DNA of 9,106 nucleotides from an uncultured Alphaproteobacteria bacterium. Its GTDB lineage: Bacteria > Pseudomonadota > Alphaproteobacteria > UBA7887. Made by a program: the position numbers and the translations under genes. Position 1 is the stretch's first letter, and each line of letters begins with the position of its first letter. The notes beneath the pieces are model-generated. The model made no database searches. It worked only from the letters and a program-made list of their open reading frames with translations, and had not been told where the DNA came from. Of this stretch, positions 1 to 6,567 are shown in pieces. The DNA is taken from NCBI GenBank assembly GCA_913044255.1, contig CAJWOI010000090.1:1-9106 (forward strand), written 5' to 3'.

Positions 1-772
1 TGCCGAAGCTGCCGCCCACGTCGGGCACGACGACGCGAAAATCGCCTTCCAGGCGATGGAACACCGCCGCCATGCAGGCCCGCACCCGATGTGGCACCTG
101 GGTGCCGGTGTACAGGGTAAAGCGGTCCGTGGCGGCATCGTGCACGCCGACCGCAATACGGGGTTCGATGAAGTTGGTGATCACCCGGTTATTGATCAAA
201 TCTCGCTTGACGACGTGATCCGCCCGGGCGAAAGCCCGTTCGGTGGCAGCGCGATCGCCCTCGGTATACCGGAAGCAGAAATTGTCCGGTGCTTCGTGCC
301 ACAGCGCCGGCGCACCCTCCAAACGAGCCGCACTTGGCGTCACCACTGCCGGCAGCGGCCGGTAGCGGACGTCGATCCGTTCCGCCGCGTCCCGCGCTTG
401 GCCCAGAGTCTCAGCCACCACCAAGGTGATCCGGTCGCCGACGAAACGCACCCGGTCGCACTGTAGCAGGGGGTGCGGTGGGATGAACGGCTGGCGGCCG
501 TCGCACTCCACCGGCGGCACCAGGCAGAGGATACCGCCAAGGCCCTCGGCTGCCAGGTCGTCGCCGGTGCAAACCGCCAATACCCCCGGCGCCTCGCGCG
601 CTGCCGTCACGTCGACGGACAGGATCTCGGCATGGCCATAGGGCGAGCGCACCAGCACCGCGTGGGCGGCGTTCGGGAAATCGAGATTGTCAACGAAACG
701 TCCCTGGCCGGTCAGCAACCGTTGATCCTCAGTGCGGGGCGCCGATTGGCCGATACCGAACTCCGTCACCAT
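1..772 (-). CDS. Molybdopterin-binding hydroxylase large subunit (CoxL / xanthine dehydrogenase family), N-terminal part
   Basis: This reading frame is open from an ATG at 772 to the left edge and gives 257 residues of a protein that is normally about 750-800 aa. The start region (residues 11-30: APRTEDQRLLTGQGRFVDNL) is the typical opening of CoxL/aldehyde oxidase large subunits. An a/b-hammerhead domain follows (APGVLAVCTGDDL, VRFVGDRITLVVAET). The molybdopterin domain then begins with NFIEPRIAV, YTGTQVPH and VVPDVGGSFG, the last matching the family's GGGFG cofactor loop with Ser for one Gly. The family transfers hydroxyl or oxygen at a Mo-cytosine-dinucleotide centre and works with FeS and FAD subunits, which are not in this window. 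The substrate cannot be told, because the active-site loop lies off the edge. A GGAGGG Shine-Dalgarno lies only 1-2 nt from the ATG; the next codon, GTG (769), has better spacing and could be the true start. It is much richer in GC than the genes to its right. The family call is secure. Confidence 0.88.
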   Translation of the reverse strand, partial: MVTEFGIGQSAPRTEDQRLLTGQGRFVDNLDFPNAAHAVLVRSPYGHAEILSVDVTAAREAPGVLAVCTGDDLAAEGLGGILCLVPPVECDGRQPFIPPHPLLQCDRVRFVGDRITLVVAETLGQARDAAERIDVRYRPLPAVVTPSAARLEGAPALWHEAPDNFCFRYTEGDRAATERAFARADHVVKRDLINNRVITNFIEPRIAVGVHDAATDRFTLYTGTQVPHRVRACMAAVFHRLEGDFRVVVPDVGGSFG

Positions 773-838
773 GCCCTCCGTTGATCCTCAGTGCGGGGCG
801 CCGATTGGCCGATACCGAACTCCGTCACCATGCCCTCC
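719..838. repeat. Perfect 59-bp tandem duplication over a start codon
   Basis: Bases 719-779 are identical to 778-838, giving two head-to-tail copies with a 59-bp period and no mismatch inside the match. The unit carries the GGAGGG Shine-Dalgarno, the ATG and the first 17 codons of the molybdenum hydroxylase. Because 59 is not a multiple of three, the extra upstream copy is out of frame with the gene. The identity suggests a recent slippage or recombination event, or an assembly artefact. Confidence 0.95.
766..831 (-). other. 21-codon upstream ORF created by the duplication
   Basis: The outer copy of the duplicated start (ATG at 831, with its own GGAGGG) reads 17 codons identical to the hydroxylase N-terminus. 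It then runs out of frame across the junction and stops at TGA 768-766. This stop overlaps the inner ATG (772-770), so ribosomes from the outer start would end exactly where the real gene begins. Such an overlap would allow translational coupling or damping. Whether it is translated is unknown. Confidence 0.3.
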
Positions 839-839
839 A

Positions 840-1087
840 GCCGATGCTTATGGCCGCACCCGGTGCCAGCTATACTAACCCGGCGCCTACAATTGGTGCA
901 AAAATGGCCCCGGGCTCGGAATTAGTAGATGACTATGCTCCACAATAGCCATCAGATGCTCACAGAGGTCGCCATATTATTGAACTCAAGAATAGTTTTT
1001 CTAAATTCTCTTTAAATGCTTCGAGTTAAGATTCTGAATCGTACTAGCACGTTGATGTTTTACGTAAAGAATAAATACTAACTGATT
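840..1087. other. Intergenic stretch, no gene recognised
   Basis: The GC-rich hydroxylase upstream region gives way around 950 to AT-rich DNA with stops in all frames. I see no RNA gene, terminator hairpin or repeat in it beyond the weak promoter candidate at 872-901. The composition break falls between the hydroxylase and the integrase remnant and may mark an old junction. Confidence 0.5.
872..901 (-). promoter_or_regulatory. Possible sigma70-type promoter for the molybdenum hydroxylase gene
   Basis: Read on the minus strand, TTGCAC (901-896) and TAGTAT (877-872) are 18 bp apart and lie about 40 bp upstream of the outer start codon. They match consensus at only 3/6 and 4/6 positions. The position is right but the match is weak. 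Confidence 0.2.
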
Positions 1088-1282
1088 TTATACGCCGTTT
1101 CTAATCCACTGCGGTCTTTCGCCACGCAAAACGCGGACTAGTTCATCTTTTTTAATCGTTGAGCCACCCGCATGCATTAGGGTGCGCAACCGTTCAACAG
1201 TGGCCCCCCTGTGCATGCCAGATAGAAGCCTCCGTAATTGATTGCGTAATTGATCCTCTGTGGACAATCCGCCTTGGAGCAT
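1088..1282 (-). CDS. Small hypothetical protein, doubtful
   Basis: From the ATG at 1282 this frame encodes 64 residues, rich in Arg and Leu and predicted mostly helical (for example EDQLRNQLRRLL and KKDELVRVLRGERPQW). The amino-acid pattern looks protein-like, but I recognise no family. The frame continues upstream to a TTG at 1381, but that extension runs antisense to the integrase remnant and has a low-complexity look, so I prefer the internal ATG. The Shine-Dalgarno is weak (GAGAGAAG region). It could be a relic of a longer gene or a chance ORF. Confidence 0.3.
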   Translation of the reverse strand: MLQGGLSTEDQLRNQLRRLLSGMHRGATVERLRTLMHAGGSTIKKDELVRVLRGERPQWIRNGV

Positions 1283-1340
1283 CTCGCTTCTCTCGCCTTC
1301 GGCACAGGCGGCGTGCGGCACGACTACACTGCCCCCCATC

Positions 1341-1598
1341 AGAGCGAGCCCGAAGGGACCCCTTGATTTTCTTCTTCCCAACGCGGCGCGGATACGAGTT
1401 GTCCACCCTCATGAATCCCTTTCATATCAAAGACTTCCATCGTTTATGTCAGAACTCGATAGAATAGAAAGAACCACCGCGCTTGCGCTTCGTTTTCTCA
1501 TCCTGATCGCTGCCCGCACTCGAGAAGTCCTCGGGATGGAGCGCGATGAAATTTCCCTGGAGGAGAGACTCTGGCAGGTTCCGGCCACGCGCATGTAG
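1341..1598 (+). pseudogene. Tyrosine recombinase (P4/DUF4102-type integrase) remnant
   Basis: About 85 codons match the linker and start of the catalytic domain of P4-like phage integrases. PLDFLLPNAARIR aligns with the family's 'GHLDxLLPxxSKVR', HESLSYQRLPSFMSEL with 'HPALPYxELPAFMAEL', and LRFLILIAARTREVLG with 'LEFLILTAARTGEVLG'. DEISLEERLWQVPATRM then aligns with 'SEIDLxxxxWTVPAERM'. The first catalytic Arg of the R..H-R..Y set survives (codon 1515-1517). The next codon after ATRM is TAG where family members usually have Lys (AAG), so one base change would explain the stop. The N-terminal arm-binding domain and the HxxR/Tyr active-site half are missing. It cannot be functional. It shows that an integrative element once ended or inserted here. 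Confidence 0.78.
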
Positions 1599-1644
1599 GC
1601 ACGCGCCGCTTACGTCGAAAGGAACCCGAGCGGGTAGGGGGGCC

Positions 1645-1666
1645 AAAGAAAAATGTGGGGACCACA
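1645..1666 (-). terminator. Probable intrinsic terminator of the cyclase gene
   Basis: On the minus strand TGTGG-TCC-CCACA forms a 5-bp, mostly GC stem with a 3-nt loop, followed at once by TTTTTCTTT. It starts 23 bases after the cyclase stop codon. The stem is short but the T-tract and the position are right. Confidence 0.55.
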
Positions 1667-1689
1667 GAATTCGTTCTGGAGAAAGGGCA

Positions 1690-4600
1690 CTAGGACATCG
1701 TGTGTGCCGCGAAACCGACTTCTTTGGCCAAGTTCGTTAATCGAGTTAATTCTTCGGTGTTCGTCTGTTCGTCGGGGTTCTGCCGGTGGCGTACGATTGC
1801 ACGTGCCCTTTCAATGAAATAATTGGCCCAGGGCAGGGGCTCTTGTTCCGTAATGCTTTCCAACCAGTTCGAATATTTTAGGGCTGATTTTCGATCGTCC
1901 GAAATTAGGGAGGAGTCAATTGCATCTCGCAAAAACCAAAGTTGATTGTGCGCATGACAGCCTGACTTGAGTATCGCGCTTCCCTCTTTGAGGGCAGCTT
2001 TGCAAATTTGATCGTCTTTTGAGCAAATAGATAGCGTCCCTAGTAGTCGGGGTCCCACAAATGCCATGCCGACTTTTCGGCTTATGCCAATCGCATTATT
2101 TAGTGTCTTCATGGCTTCGTCTTTATCACCGTTTACCATCAGGCCCCTTGCGAGTTGGTTCATTGTGTAGGCACGAAAGCGTTCGTTGCCAGTGAGATGG
2201 GTTAGTTCTATGGCCCTGGAGGAAGCTACGATAGCTTCTTTTGTTCGCCCCATGTCTAGGAGAAACTCGGCGGTAAAATTTGTCGAATACATTTCGCTGC
2301 GATGATGCCCGACCTCGACTGCTAACTGTTTTGCTGCGGTAGCGTCCTCAAGTGCTTCCCGTATTTCATTTAGATAACGCCGTGTCAGCCCAGTCATGTA
2401 GCGATTGGCGACCTCAATACGTCCCAGGCCTTCATCATGCGCAATGTCCAGGCATTCCCGAAAGGCGGATAAAGCTTTCGACATCCTCATACTGGCATAG
2501 TAACAATCTGCCAGCCCACTTAGATTTCTTGCTGCCCATAGCCTATCTTCACAAATTTTTCCATTCTTTAAACCGGTCTGATACGAGATTTCAGCTTCAC
2601 CCAATTGATTCTGAGTGAACAGGTAACTCCCTCTGTAGTAGCCTACTTGCGTGAGACGTAGAGGAAGGTCATTCAATTCGGCTACTTTCTCGGTTTTTTC
2701 TAACACTTCGACGCTTTTTTCACCTTCGCCCATCCATCGGTTGCAAGCGGCTATTCCAATCCAAGCTTCACAGTGAAGCTCTTCTTCTTCCGTCATTTGT
2801 AGCGCGTTTTTATAAAGCGTAATGGCCTCCTCGGCGTTTCCAACTTCCCGTGTCATAAATGCTTGCAGGCATATCAGTTGATACCCGACCGATACCTCCT
2901 GACACAGCTCTATGCCGCGTTGAGCTAGAGGCAAACCACGAGTAAACAGGAAGCGTTCCCGACATTCCTTTGTGGCATTCAAGTACGCATCAGCGGCCTT
3001 GGGGTTTTCAGCCCTATCGAGATGCTGTGCTTCCAACATTGTATCTTTGCCGGAATACCAACCTGCCGCCGTATCGTGTAACTCTTTCTTCTGCTTGGAC
3101 AGGTATGAGTTGTAGATAGCTTCCTGCAACATGGAATGAGTAAAGATGAAGCCGGAGTTTTCAGGACGAATTAAATAGGATGCCAGGGTAGCGGTGAACA
3201 AGGCGTCAGAGGTGCCGAGCAGATGATGCACCATTTCTAGTGTAAACCATTGCCCATATACAGAGGCTGCTTTCAACGCTTGCCTTTCTGTTGTTGGGAG
3301 TCTGTCCACCCGCGCGGTCATCATCGTTTCAATGGAGCCAGGCACAGAGCCTTTCTCAAAACTCTGATCGGCACTTCGGAGTAGCTGATCCAAAAAAAGG
3401 GGATTTCCTTCTGCGCGTTCCACGCATTTTTGTATAATCGCTTCGCTGAGGGGCAATTCGGATTTGGCTACCTCATAAGATTCTTCGAAAGTGAGCGGCT
3501 TTAGTTCAATGACTTGAACTGAGTGTTTGCCCTGTTTCTGTTTCCAGAAATCATCACCCAAAACTTCGGTATCGATTCTAGAAGACGCAACTAGGATCAT
3601 TCTAGAGGAGGCCGTTTGTTCAAAGAGGCGCTTAAAAATTGCCAAAGATGTTTCGTCGGCATAATGCAAATCCTCGAATCCAAAAATTTGTGGCCCATTA
3701 GCGCAGAGCTTATCAATAAAACCACCAACCAAATCAATCTTTGCGCCAAAGCGCATTTCTGGGGTCATCGCGTCTAGAATCAATCTGTTTTGCAGAGTTT
3801 GATGAATGTTAAATATGTCGTGGAGAATAGACTCATCTTTAGATTCGAGCGTTTCCTTTTCAATGAATCCGCGTATCGTTTGATGTTGGGTATCCTCTGG
3901 GTCGTTTAGATCGAAACCGATGAGTTCCGATAGTATTACCCGCAGTATTGAGCGATCATTCCCCATACCAAAACTTAGATTGCGTATCGTGTGACAGCCG
4001 AAACCCTTCTCTTTTCCCATAACCATAAATTTCCGTAGGAGGCGGGATTTCCCCATTCCCGCATGAGCCAGGATGTAAAAAATATCCCCGGTCGTGGAGG
4101 CATCAATGGAATTCAGAGCCTCGTCGAATTTTTTTAACTCTTCGTCTCTTCCAACAAAAATGCCTTCGGTCGTGTCATGCAGCGGGTTGTATTTCGTTTC
4201 TGGCAGAACCCGCCAAACCTTAACAGGTTTAGAAAACCCTTTGATGTTTTGATTCCCGATATCTTCCGCTTTGATACTGGACCCAATTTCTTTTCGAATT
4301 ACATCAGATATTACGGTTTCTTCGGCTTTGGCTAGTCCCTCAAGACGGGCGGCTAGGTTTACCGAGTCTCCGATCACGGTATACGCCTGATGGTGTTCGC
4401 TACCGGTTCCGCCGGCGACAACTCTTCCGGTAGCAATGCCGATGTGGACGCGGATATCAATGGAAAGTGTGGTGCTCAGATCCTTCACCCAATCGTGTAC
4501 GGACAACGCGGCACAAACCGCTCGTTCCGGATCATTCTCGTGTGCCACGGGGGCTCCGAAGAGAGCCATGACATTGTCACCAATATGCTTATCGATGGTT

Positions 4601-4944
4601 CCACCGAACGAATGCACGATCCCATCTACTCCCTCAAAGAACTGATTAAGGAGTGAGTGGACCGTTTCTGCATCGTGCGAGTTGGACAAGCTTGTATACC
4701 CAGCGATGTCGCAAAACCAAATGGTGACGCGTCGAATGTCTTGCTCTAGCCGTTCTTCCCGCTTAGGCGGCGTAGCTAAATCCAGAGGCGTGTCATCTAA
4801 TTTTTGCCCACAGCGGCCGCAAAAATTGTCCCGAAGAGCATTACTGAAACTGCATGAAGAGCAGATTCGCCGGAGTTCTGCGCCGCAGTTACCGCAAAAC
4901 TTCCGATCTTCTTCATTATTGCTTTGACACTCAGTGCATTGCAT
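1690..4944 (-). CDS. Zinc-ribbon / class IIIb adenylate cyclase / NTPase / TPR signalling protein
   Basis: This 1084-aa protein has no membrane segment and is probably cytoplasmic. Two zinc ribbons open it (C3, C6, C17, C20 and C28, C31, C42, C45). A class III cyclase domain spans about 70-250. Metal-binding Asp are D79 (FCDIAGYT) and D123 (IGDNVMALFG), K119 and T189 sit at the purine-recognition positions, and N196 and R200 are the transition-state pair (VNLAARLE). The Lys/Thr pair is the signature of class IIIb enzymes, the bicarbonate-responsive type that includes mammalian soluble adenylyl cyclase, so ATP to cAMP is the likely reaction. An AAA/STAND-like NTPase follows from about 262 (IFVGRDEEL), with Walker A around AHAGMGKS (293-300) and Walker B at FGFEDLHYAD (421-430). 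The first Walker A Gly is Ala. TPR-like helical repeats fill about 650-1060. The ATG at 4944 follows an in-frame TAG and no good Shine-Dalgarno is visible. The gene stands alone, divergent from the cupin gene. Domain calls are firm; the signal sensed is unknown. Confidence 0.9.
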   Translation of the reverse strand: MQCTECQSNNEEDRKFCGNCGAELRRICSSCSFSNALRDNFCGRCGQKLDDTPLDLATPPKREERLEQDIRRVTIWFCDIAGYTSLSNSHDAETVHSLLNQFFEGVDGIVHSFGGTIDKHIGDNVMALFGAPVAHENDPERAVCAALSVHDWVKDLSTTLSIDIRVHIGIATGRVVAGGTGSEHHQAYTVIGDSVNLAARLEGLAKAEETVISDVIRKEIGSSIKAEDIGNQNIKGFSKPVKVWRVLPETKYNPLHDTTEGIFVGRDEELKKFDEALNSIDASTTGDIFYILAHAGMGKSRLLRKFMVMGKEKGFGCHTIRNLSFGMGNDRSILRVILSELIGFDLNDPEDTQHQTIRGFIEKETLESKDESILHDIFNIHQTLQNRLILDAMTPEMRFGAKIDLVGGFIDKLCANGPQIFGFEDLHYADETSLAIFKRLFEQTASSRMILVASSRIDTEVLGDDFWKQKQGKHSVQVIELKPLTFEESYEVAKSELPLSEAIIQKCVERAEGNPLFLDQLLRSADQSFEKGSVPGSIETMMTARVDRLPTTERQALKAASVYGQWFTLEMVHHLLGTSDALFTATLASYLIRPENSGFIFTHSMLQEAIYNSYLSKQKKELHDTAAGWYSGKDTMLEAQHLDRAENPKAADAYLNATKECRERFLFTRGLPLAQRGIELCQEVSVGYQLICLQAFMTREVGNAEEAITLYKNALQMTEEEELHCEAWIGIAACNRWMGEGEKSVEVLEKTEKVAELNDLPLRLTQVGYYRGSYLFTQNQLGEAEISYQTGLKNGKICEDRLWAARNLSGLADCYYASMRMSKALSAFRECLDIAHDEGLGRIEVANRYMTGLTRRYLNEIREALEDATAAKQLAVEVGHHRSEMYSTNFTAEFLLDMGRTKEAIVASSRAIELTHLTGNERFRAYTMNQLARGLMVNGDKDEAMKTLNNAIGISRKVGMAFVGPRLLGTLSICSKDDQICKAALKEGSAILKSGCHAHNQLWFLRDAIDSSLISDDRKSALKYSNWLESITEQEPLPWANYFIERARAIVRHRQNPDEQTNTEELTRLTNLAKEVGFAAHTMS

Positions 4945-4975
4945 TGGGAGTTTGACCTAATTTACTATCCCTTGC

Positions 4976-5006
4976 ATGATAGCACTTTTTAGAACACGGA
5001 GCTCAA
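4976..5006 (-). promoter_or_regulatory. Candidate extended -10 promoter of the cyclase gene
   Basis: On the minus strand an extended -10 element, TG-C-TATCAT (4984-4976, 5/6 to TATAAT), lies about 32 bp before the cyclase ATG. TTGAGC (5006-5001) is a 4/6 match to the -35 box, with a rather long 19-bp spacer. The transcript leader would be about 25 nt. Confidence 0.4.
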
Positions 5007-5109
5007 GAAGGTATTTGAGTCATTGAGCACTGTTTTTTTGAGGACAATGTGGCGCAATCCTTGTTTGCTCTTTGCTACATAGTTGAGCAACCGTTATCGG
5101 ATCGAAAAC

Positions 5110-5775
5110 ATGCCAGAAATCAACAATGATTTTAGTAAATTTTCCGAGGCTTGTGGCGCTTCTATGGAGTGGGTCGAAAGCCCCGCTACTGGCGTATGGC
5201 GAAAACGGATGTATATGGATGGATCGGTTGAGGATTGCAGGGTTACCTCTCTCGTTCGTTATGATGCTGGTGCGTATTTCCCGGAACACGCTCATCCAGA
5301 TGGGGAAGAGATTCTAGTCCTCAGGGGAGTGTTTTCGGACCAGAAGGGGGATTTTGGAACGGGATGGCACTTACTCAATCCGAGTGACTCACGCCATCGG
5401 TCTTATTCGGAAAAGGGGTGTGTGATATTGGTAAAACTACGCCAATACGGCGGCAAAGGGACGATACATCAGGATATAAACCAGCTTGAGTGGCAGCGTG
5501 GAAATACCGATGGCGTATCCTTCAAGCCTTTGTATAAAAGCGAGGAGCGAGGAATTTTAACCCGGATCGTGCGCTTTGATAAAGACACGAAGTTCTCTAA
5601 CCAGAAATATTCTGGTGCAAAGGAAGTGTACGTCATGGACGGCAGTTTTGAGGACGATTACGGAATGCATGTAGTCGGCAGCTGGTTGCGTTACCCAGCG
5701 AACGGTAAAAATAGTATCAAGTGTCAAAGAGGGTGCACACTTTATGTCCAGACGGGTGGGCTCGCTTTTTCGTAA
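5110..5775 (+). CDS. Two-domain ChrR-like cupin protein
   Basis: The 221-aa product is two cupin folds in tandem. The first (about 25-110) has the metal set of the ChrR cupin-like domain: H60, H62, E66 and H96, in PEHAHPDGEEILVLRG and SRHRS. The spacing (H-x-H-x3-E, then 30 residues to the last His) equals that of the ChrR zinc site. The second fold (about 145-221) keeps the pattern (RIVRFDKDTKF, KEVYVMDGSFED, GSWLRYP) but has Ser-Asn-Gln in place of the His pair, so it probably binds no metal there. The zinc-binding anti-sigma domain of true ChrR is absent and no ECF sigma gene is adjacent, so it is not a standard anti-sigma factor. It may be a small-molecule sensor or an enzyme such as a dioxygenase or isomerase. 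A TTG at 5083 would add nine residues; ATG 5110 is preferred because neither start has a clear Shine-Dalgarno. It is divergent from the cyclase gene, 165 bp away. Confidence 0.82.
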   Translation: MPEINNDFSKFSEACGASMEWVESPATGVWRKRMYMDGSVEDCRVTSLVRYDAGAYFPEHAHPDGEEILVLRGVFSDQKGDFGTGWHLLNPSDSRHRSYSEKGCVILVKLRQYGGKGTIHQDINQLEWQRGNTDGVSFKPLYKSEERGILTRIVRFDKDTKFSNQKYSGAKEVYVMDGSFEDDYGMHVVGSWLRYPANGKNSIKCQRGCTLYVQTGGLAFS

Positions 5776-5787
5776 AATCCAAATGAT

Positions 5788-5854
5788 GTCAAAAGGTACA
5801 GTTGACGTAGACAATGTTCGTGTTAGTTGACGCGATAGTGTAAAGTACGAACAT
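5788..5854. promoter_or_regulatory. Inverted repeats and TTGAC boxes between cupin and exported-protein genes
   Basis: ATGTTCGT (5814-5821) and ACGAACAT (5847-5854) are perfect inverted copies 25 bp apart, ending 33 bp before the next start codon. GTTGACG occurs twice (5801-5807 and 5826-5832), and the first is paired with an upstream GTCAA (5788-5792) as GTCAA-N9-TTGAC. The elements could be an operator or a -35 region. No convincing -10 box was found, so the role is inferred only from structure and place. Confidence 0.4.
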
Positions 5855-5887
5855 GCCATCCGGGCCTTCTGGAACGCGAAGGGTTAT

Positions 5888-6361
5888 ATGAAATTATCCG
5901 GGGCACTTTTGTTGTTTTGCATTTCTATCCAGACTGCGGTGGCACAGGTATCCCCCTTGGTAGGACACGCCTTAATTTGCCTGCATCCGGATGCAGAGGC
6001 CAATTTCGAAATAGAGTCTATCCCTCCTCACTATCTTTCAAAGAACGGCGAGTTTCTCGGGCAAATATATAAATTTCATGCGGATATTATCGAAGGGTTT
6101 CGGGACTGGGATAGGGGCTGGGAGGTTTTGGGGACAAGAACGGAGTACAAAGAAATGAGAAATAAGTTGGTCTGGTCGCTAACTTATACAGGAGGGATGG
6201 GGGGATACTATGAGGAACACTGGTTAAGTAAAGACACGTTAAAACTGACCACTTATGTTGGATCTTTTCCCCCTACCGATCTAACAGAACAACCTTCTAA
6301 ATATTGTCAACTTACAAGTTTTACTAAGACAGACCAAATTCTGAGAAATTTATCTCAGTAA
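5888..6361 (+). CDS. Small exported protein of unknown function
   Basis: The 157-aa product begins with a clean Sec signal peptide: K2, a hydrophobic core (GALLLFCISI) and an AVA|Q cleavage site after residue 19. The mature protein of about 138 aa is rich in aromatic residues and predicted mostly beta-strand (KLVWSLTYTGGMGGYYEEHWL, then DTLKLTTYVGSF). It has two Cys, C31 and C140, near its ends that could form a disulfide in the periplasm. I recognise no family; the overall look is of a small beta-barrel or lipocalin-like periplasmic protein. An AAGGG Shine-Dalgarno sits 4-5 nt before the ATG, which supports this start. It follows the cupin gene by 112 bp on the same strand and could be co-transcribed or have its own promoter near the inverted repeat. 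Confidence 0.72.
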   Translation: MKLSGALLLFCISIQTAVAQVSPLVGHALICLHPDAEANFEIESIPPHYLSKNGEFLGQIYKFHADIIEGFRDWDRGWEVLGTRTEYKEMRNKLVWSLTYTGGMGGYYEEHWLSKDTLKLTTYVGSFPPTDLTEQPSKYCQLTSFTKTDQILRNLSQ

Positions 6362-6382
6362 GTTCTGTAACTTTGGTTTTTT
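6360..6382 (+). terminator. Weak candidate intrinsic terminator
   Basis: AAGTT-CTGT-AACTT overlaps the stop codon of the exported-protein gene and is followed by TTGG and six T residues (6377-6382). The 5-bp stem is AT-rich and weak, so termination here is only possible. A 10-bp perfect palindrome, GTCCATGGAC, lies just after it at 6388-6397. Confidence 0.25.
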
Positions 6383-6439
6383 CAGCAGTCCATGGACCTT
6401 TGAAGATCATTTCGCTACTGGGCGGTGCCTGGGAGGCGT

Positions 6440-6476
6440 GACAGGGAGACAGGGAGACAGGGAGACAGGGAGACAG
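6440..6476. repeat. 8-bp microsatellite, 4.6 copies of GACAGGGA
   Basis: GACAGGGA repeats without error four times and is followed by GACAG. It lies in the 206-bp gap upstream of the pentapeptide-repeat gene, 92-128 bp before its first candidate start. One strand is almost pure purine. Perfect short tandem arrays are prone to slippage, so copy number may vary between strains. An effect on the promoter spacing of the downstream gene is possible but not shown. Confidence 0.95.
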
Positions 6477-6567
6477 ATGGGGTGAGTTAAGGCTGCAGTG
6501 CACGTCTTACTTAATGTAACATCGCTGGTGTTCACTCGTTTCGATTGGCCTGTTCGCAATACTAGGA

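Noticed and set aside
56..784. Plus-strand ORFs over the left edge
   Set aside because: They are shadows of the minus-strand molybdenum hydroxylase, whose frame carries clear family motifs throughout.
1159..1467. Plus-strand 102-aa ORF
   Set aside because: It overlaps the integrase remnant in a different frame and its translation matches nothing recognisable.
1546..1740. ORF that might continue the integrase by frameshift
   Set aside because: Its translation lacks the HRVPLS-type motif and the later His-x-x-Arg and Tyr; only a few residues in the original frame after the TAG resemble the family.
5110..5775. Standard ChrR anti-sigma factor
   Set aside because: The N-terminal zinc-binding anti-sigma domain is absent and no sigma factor gene is adjacent.
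6440..6476. CRISPR-like array
   Set aside because: The 8-bp units are directly joined with no spacers, so it is a simple tandem repeat.
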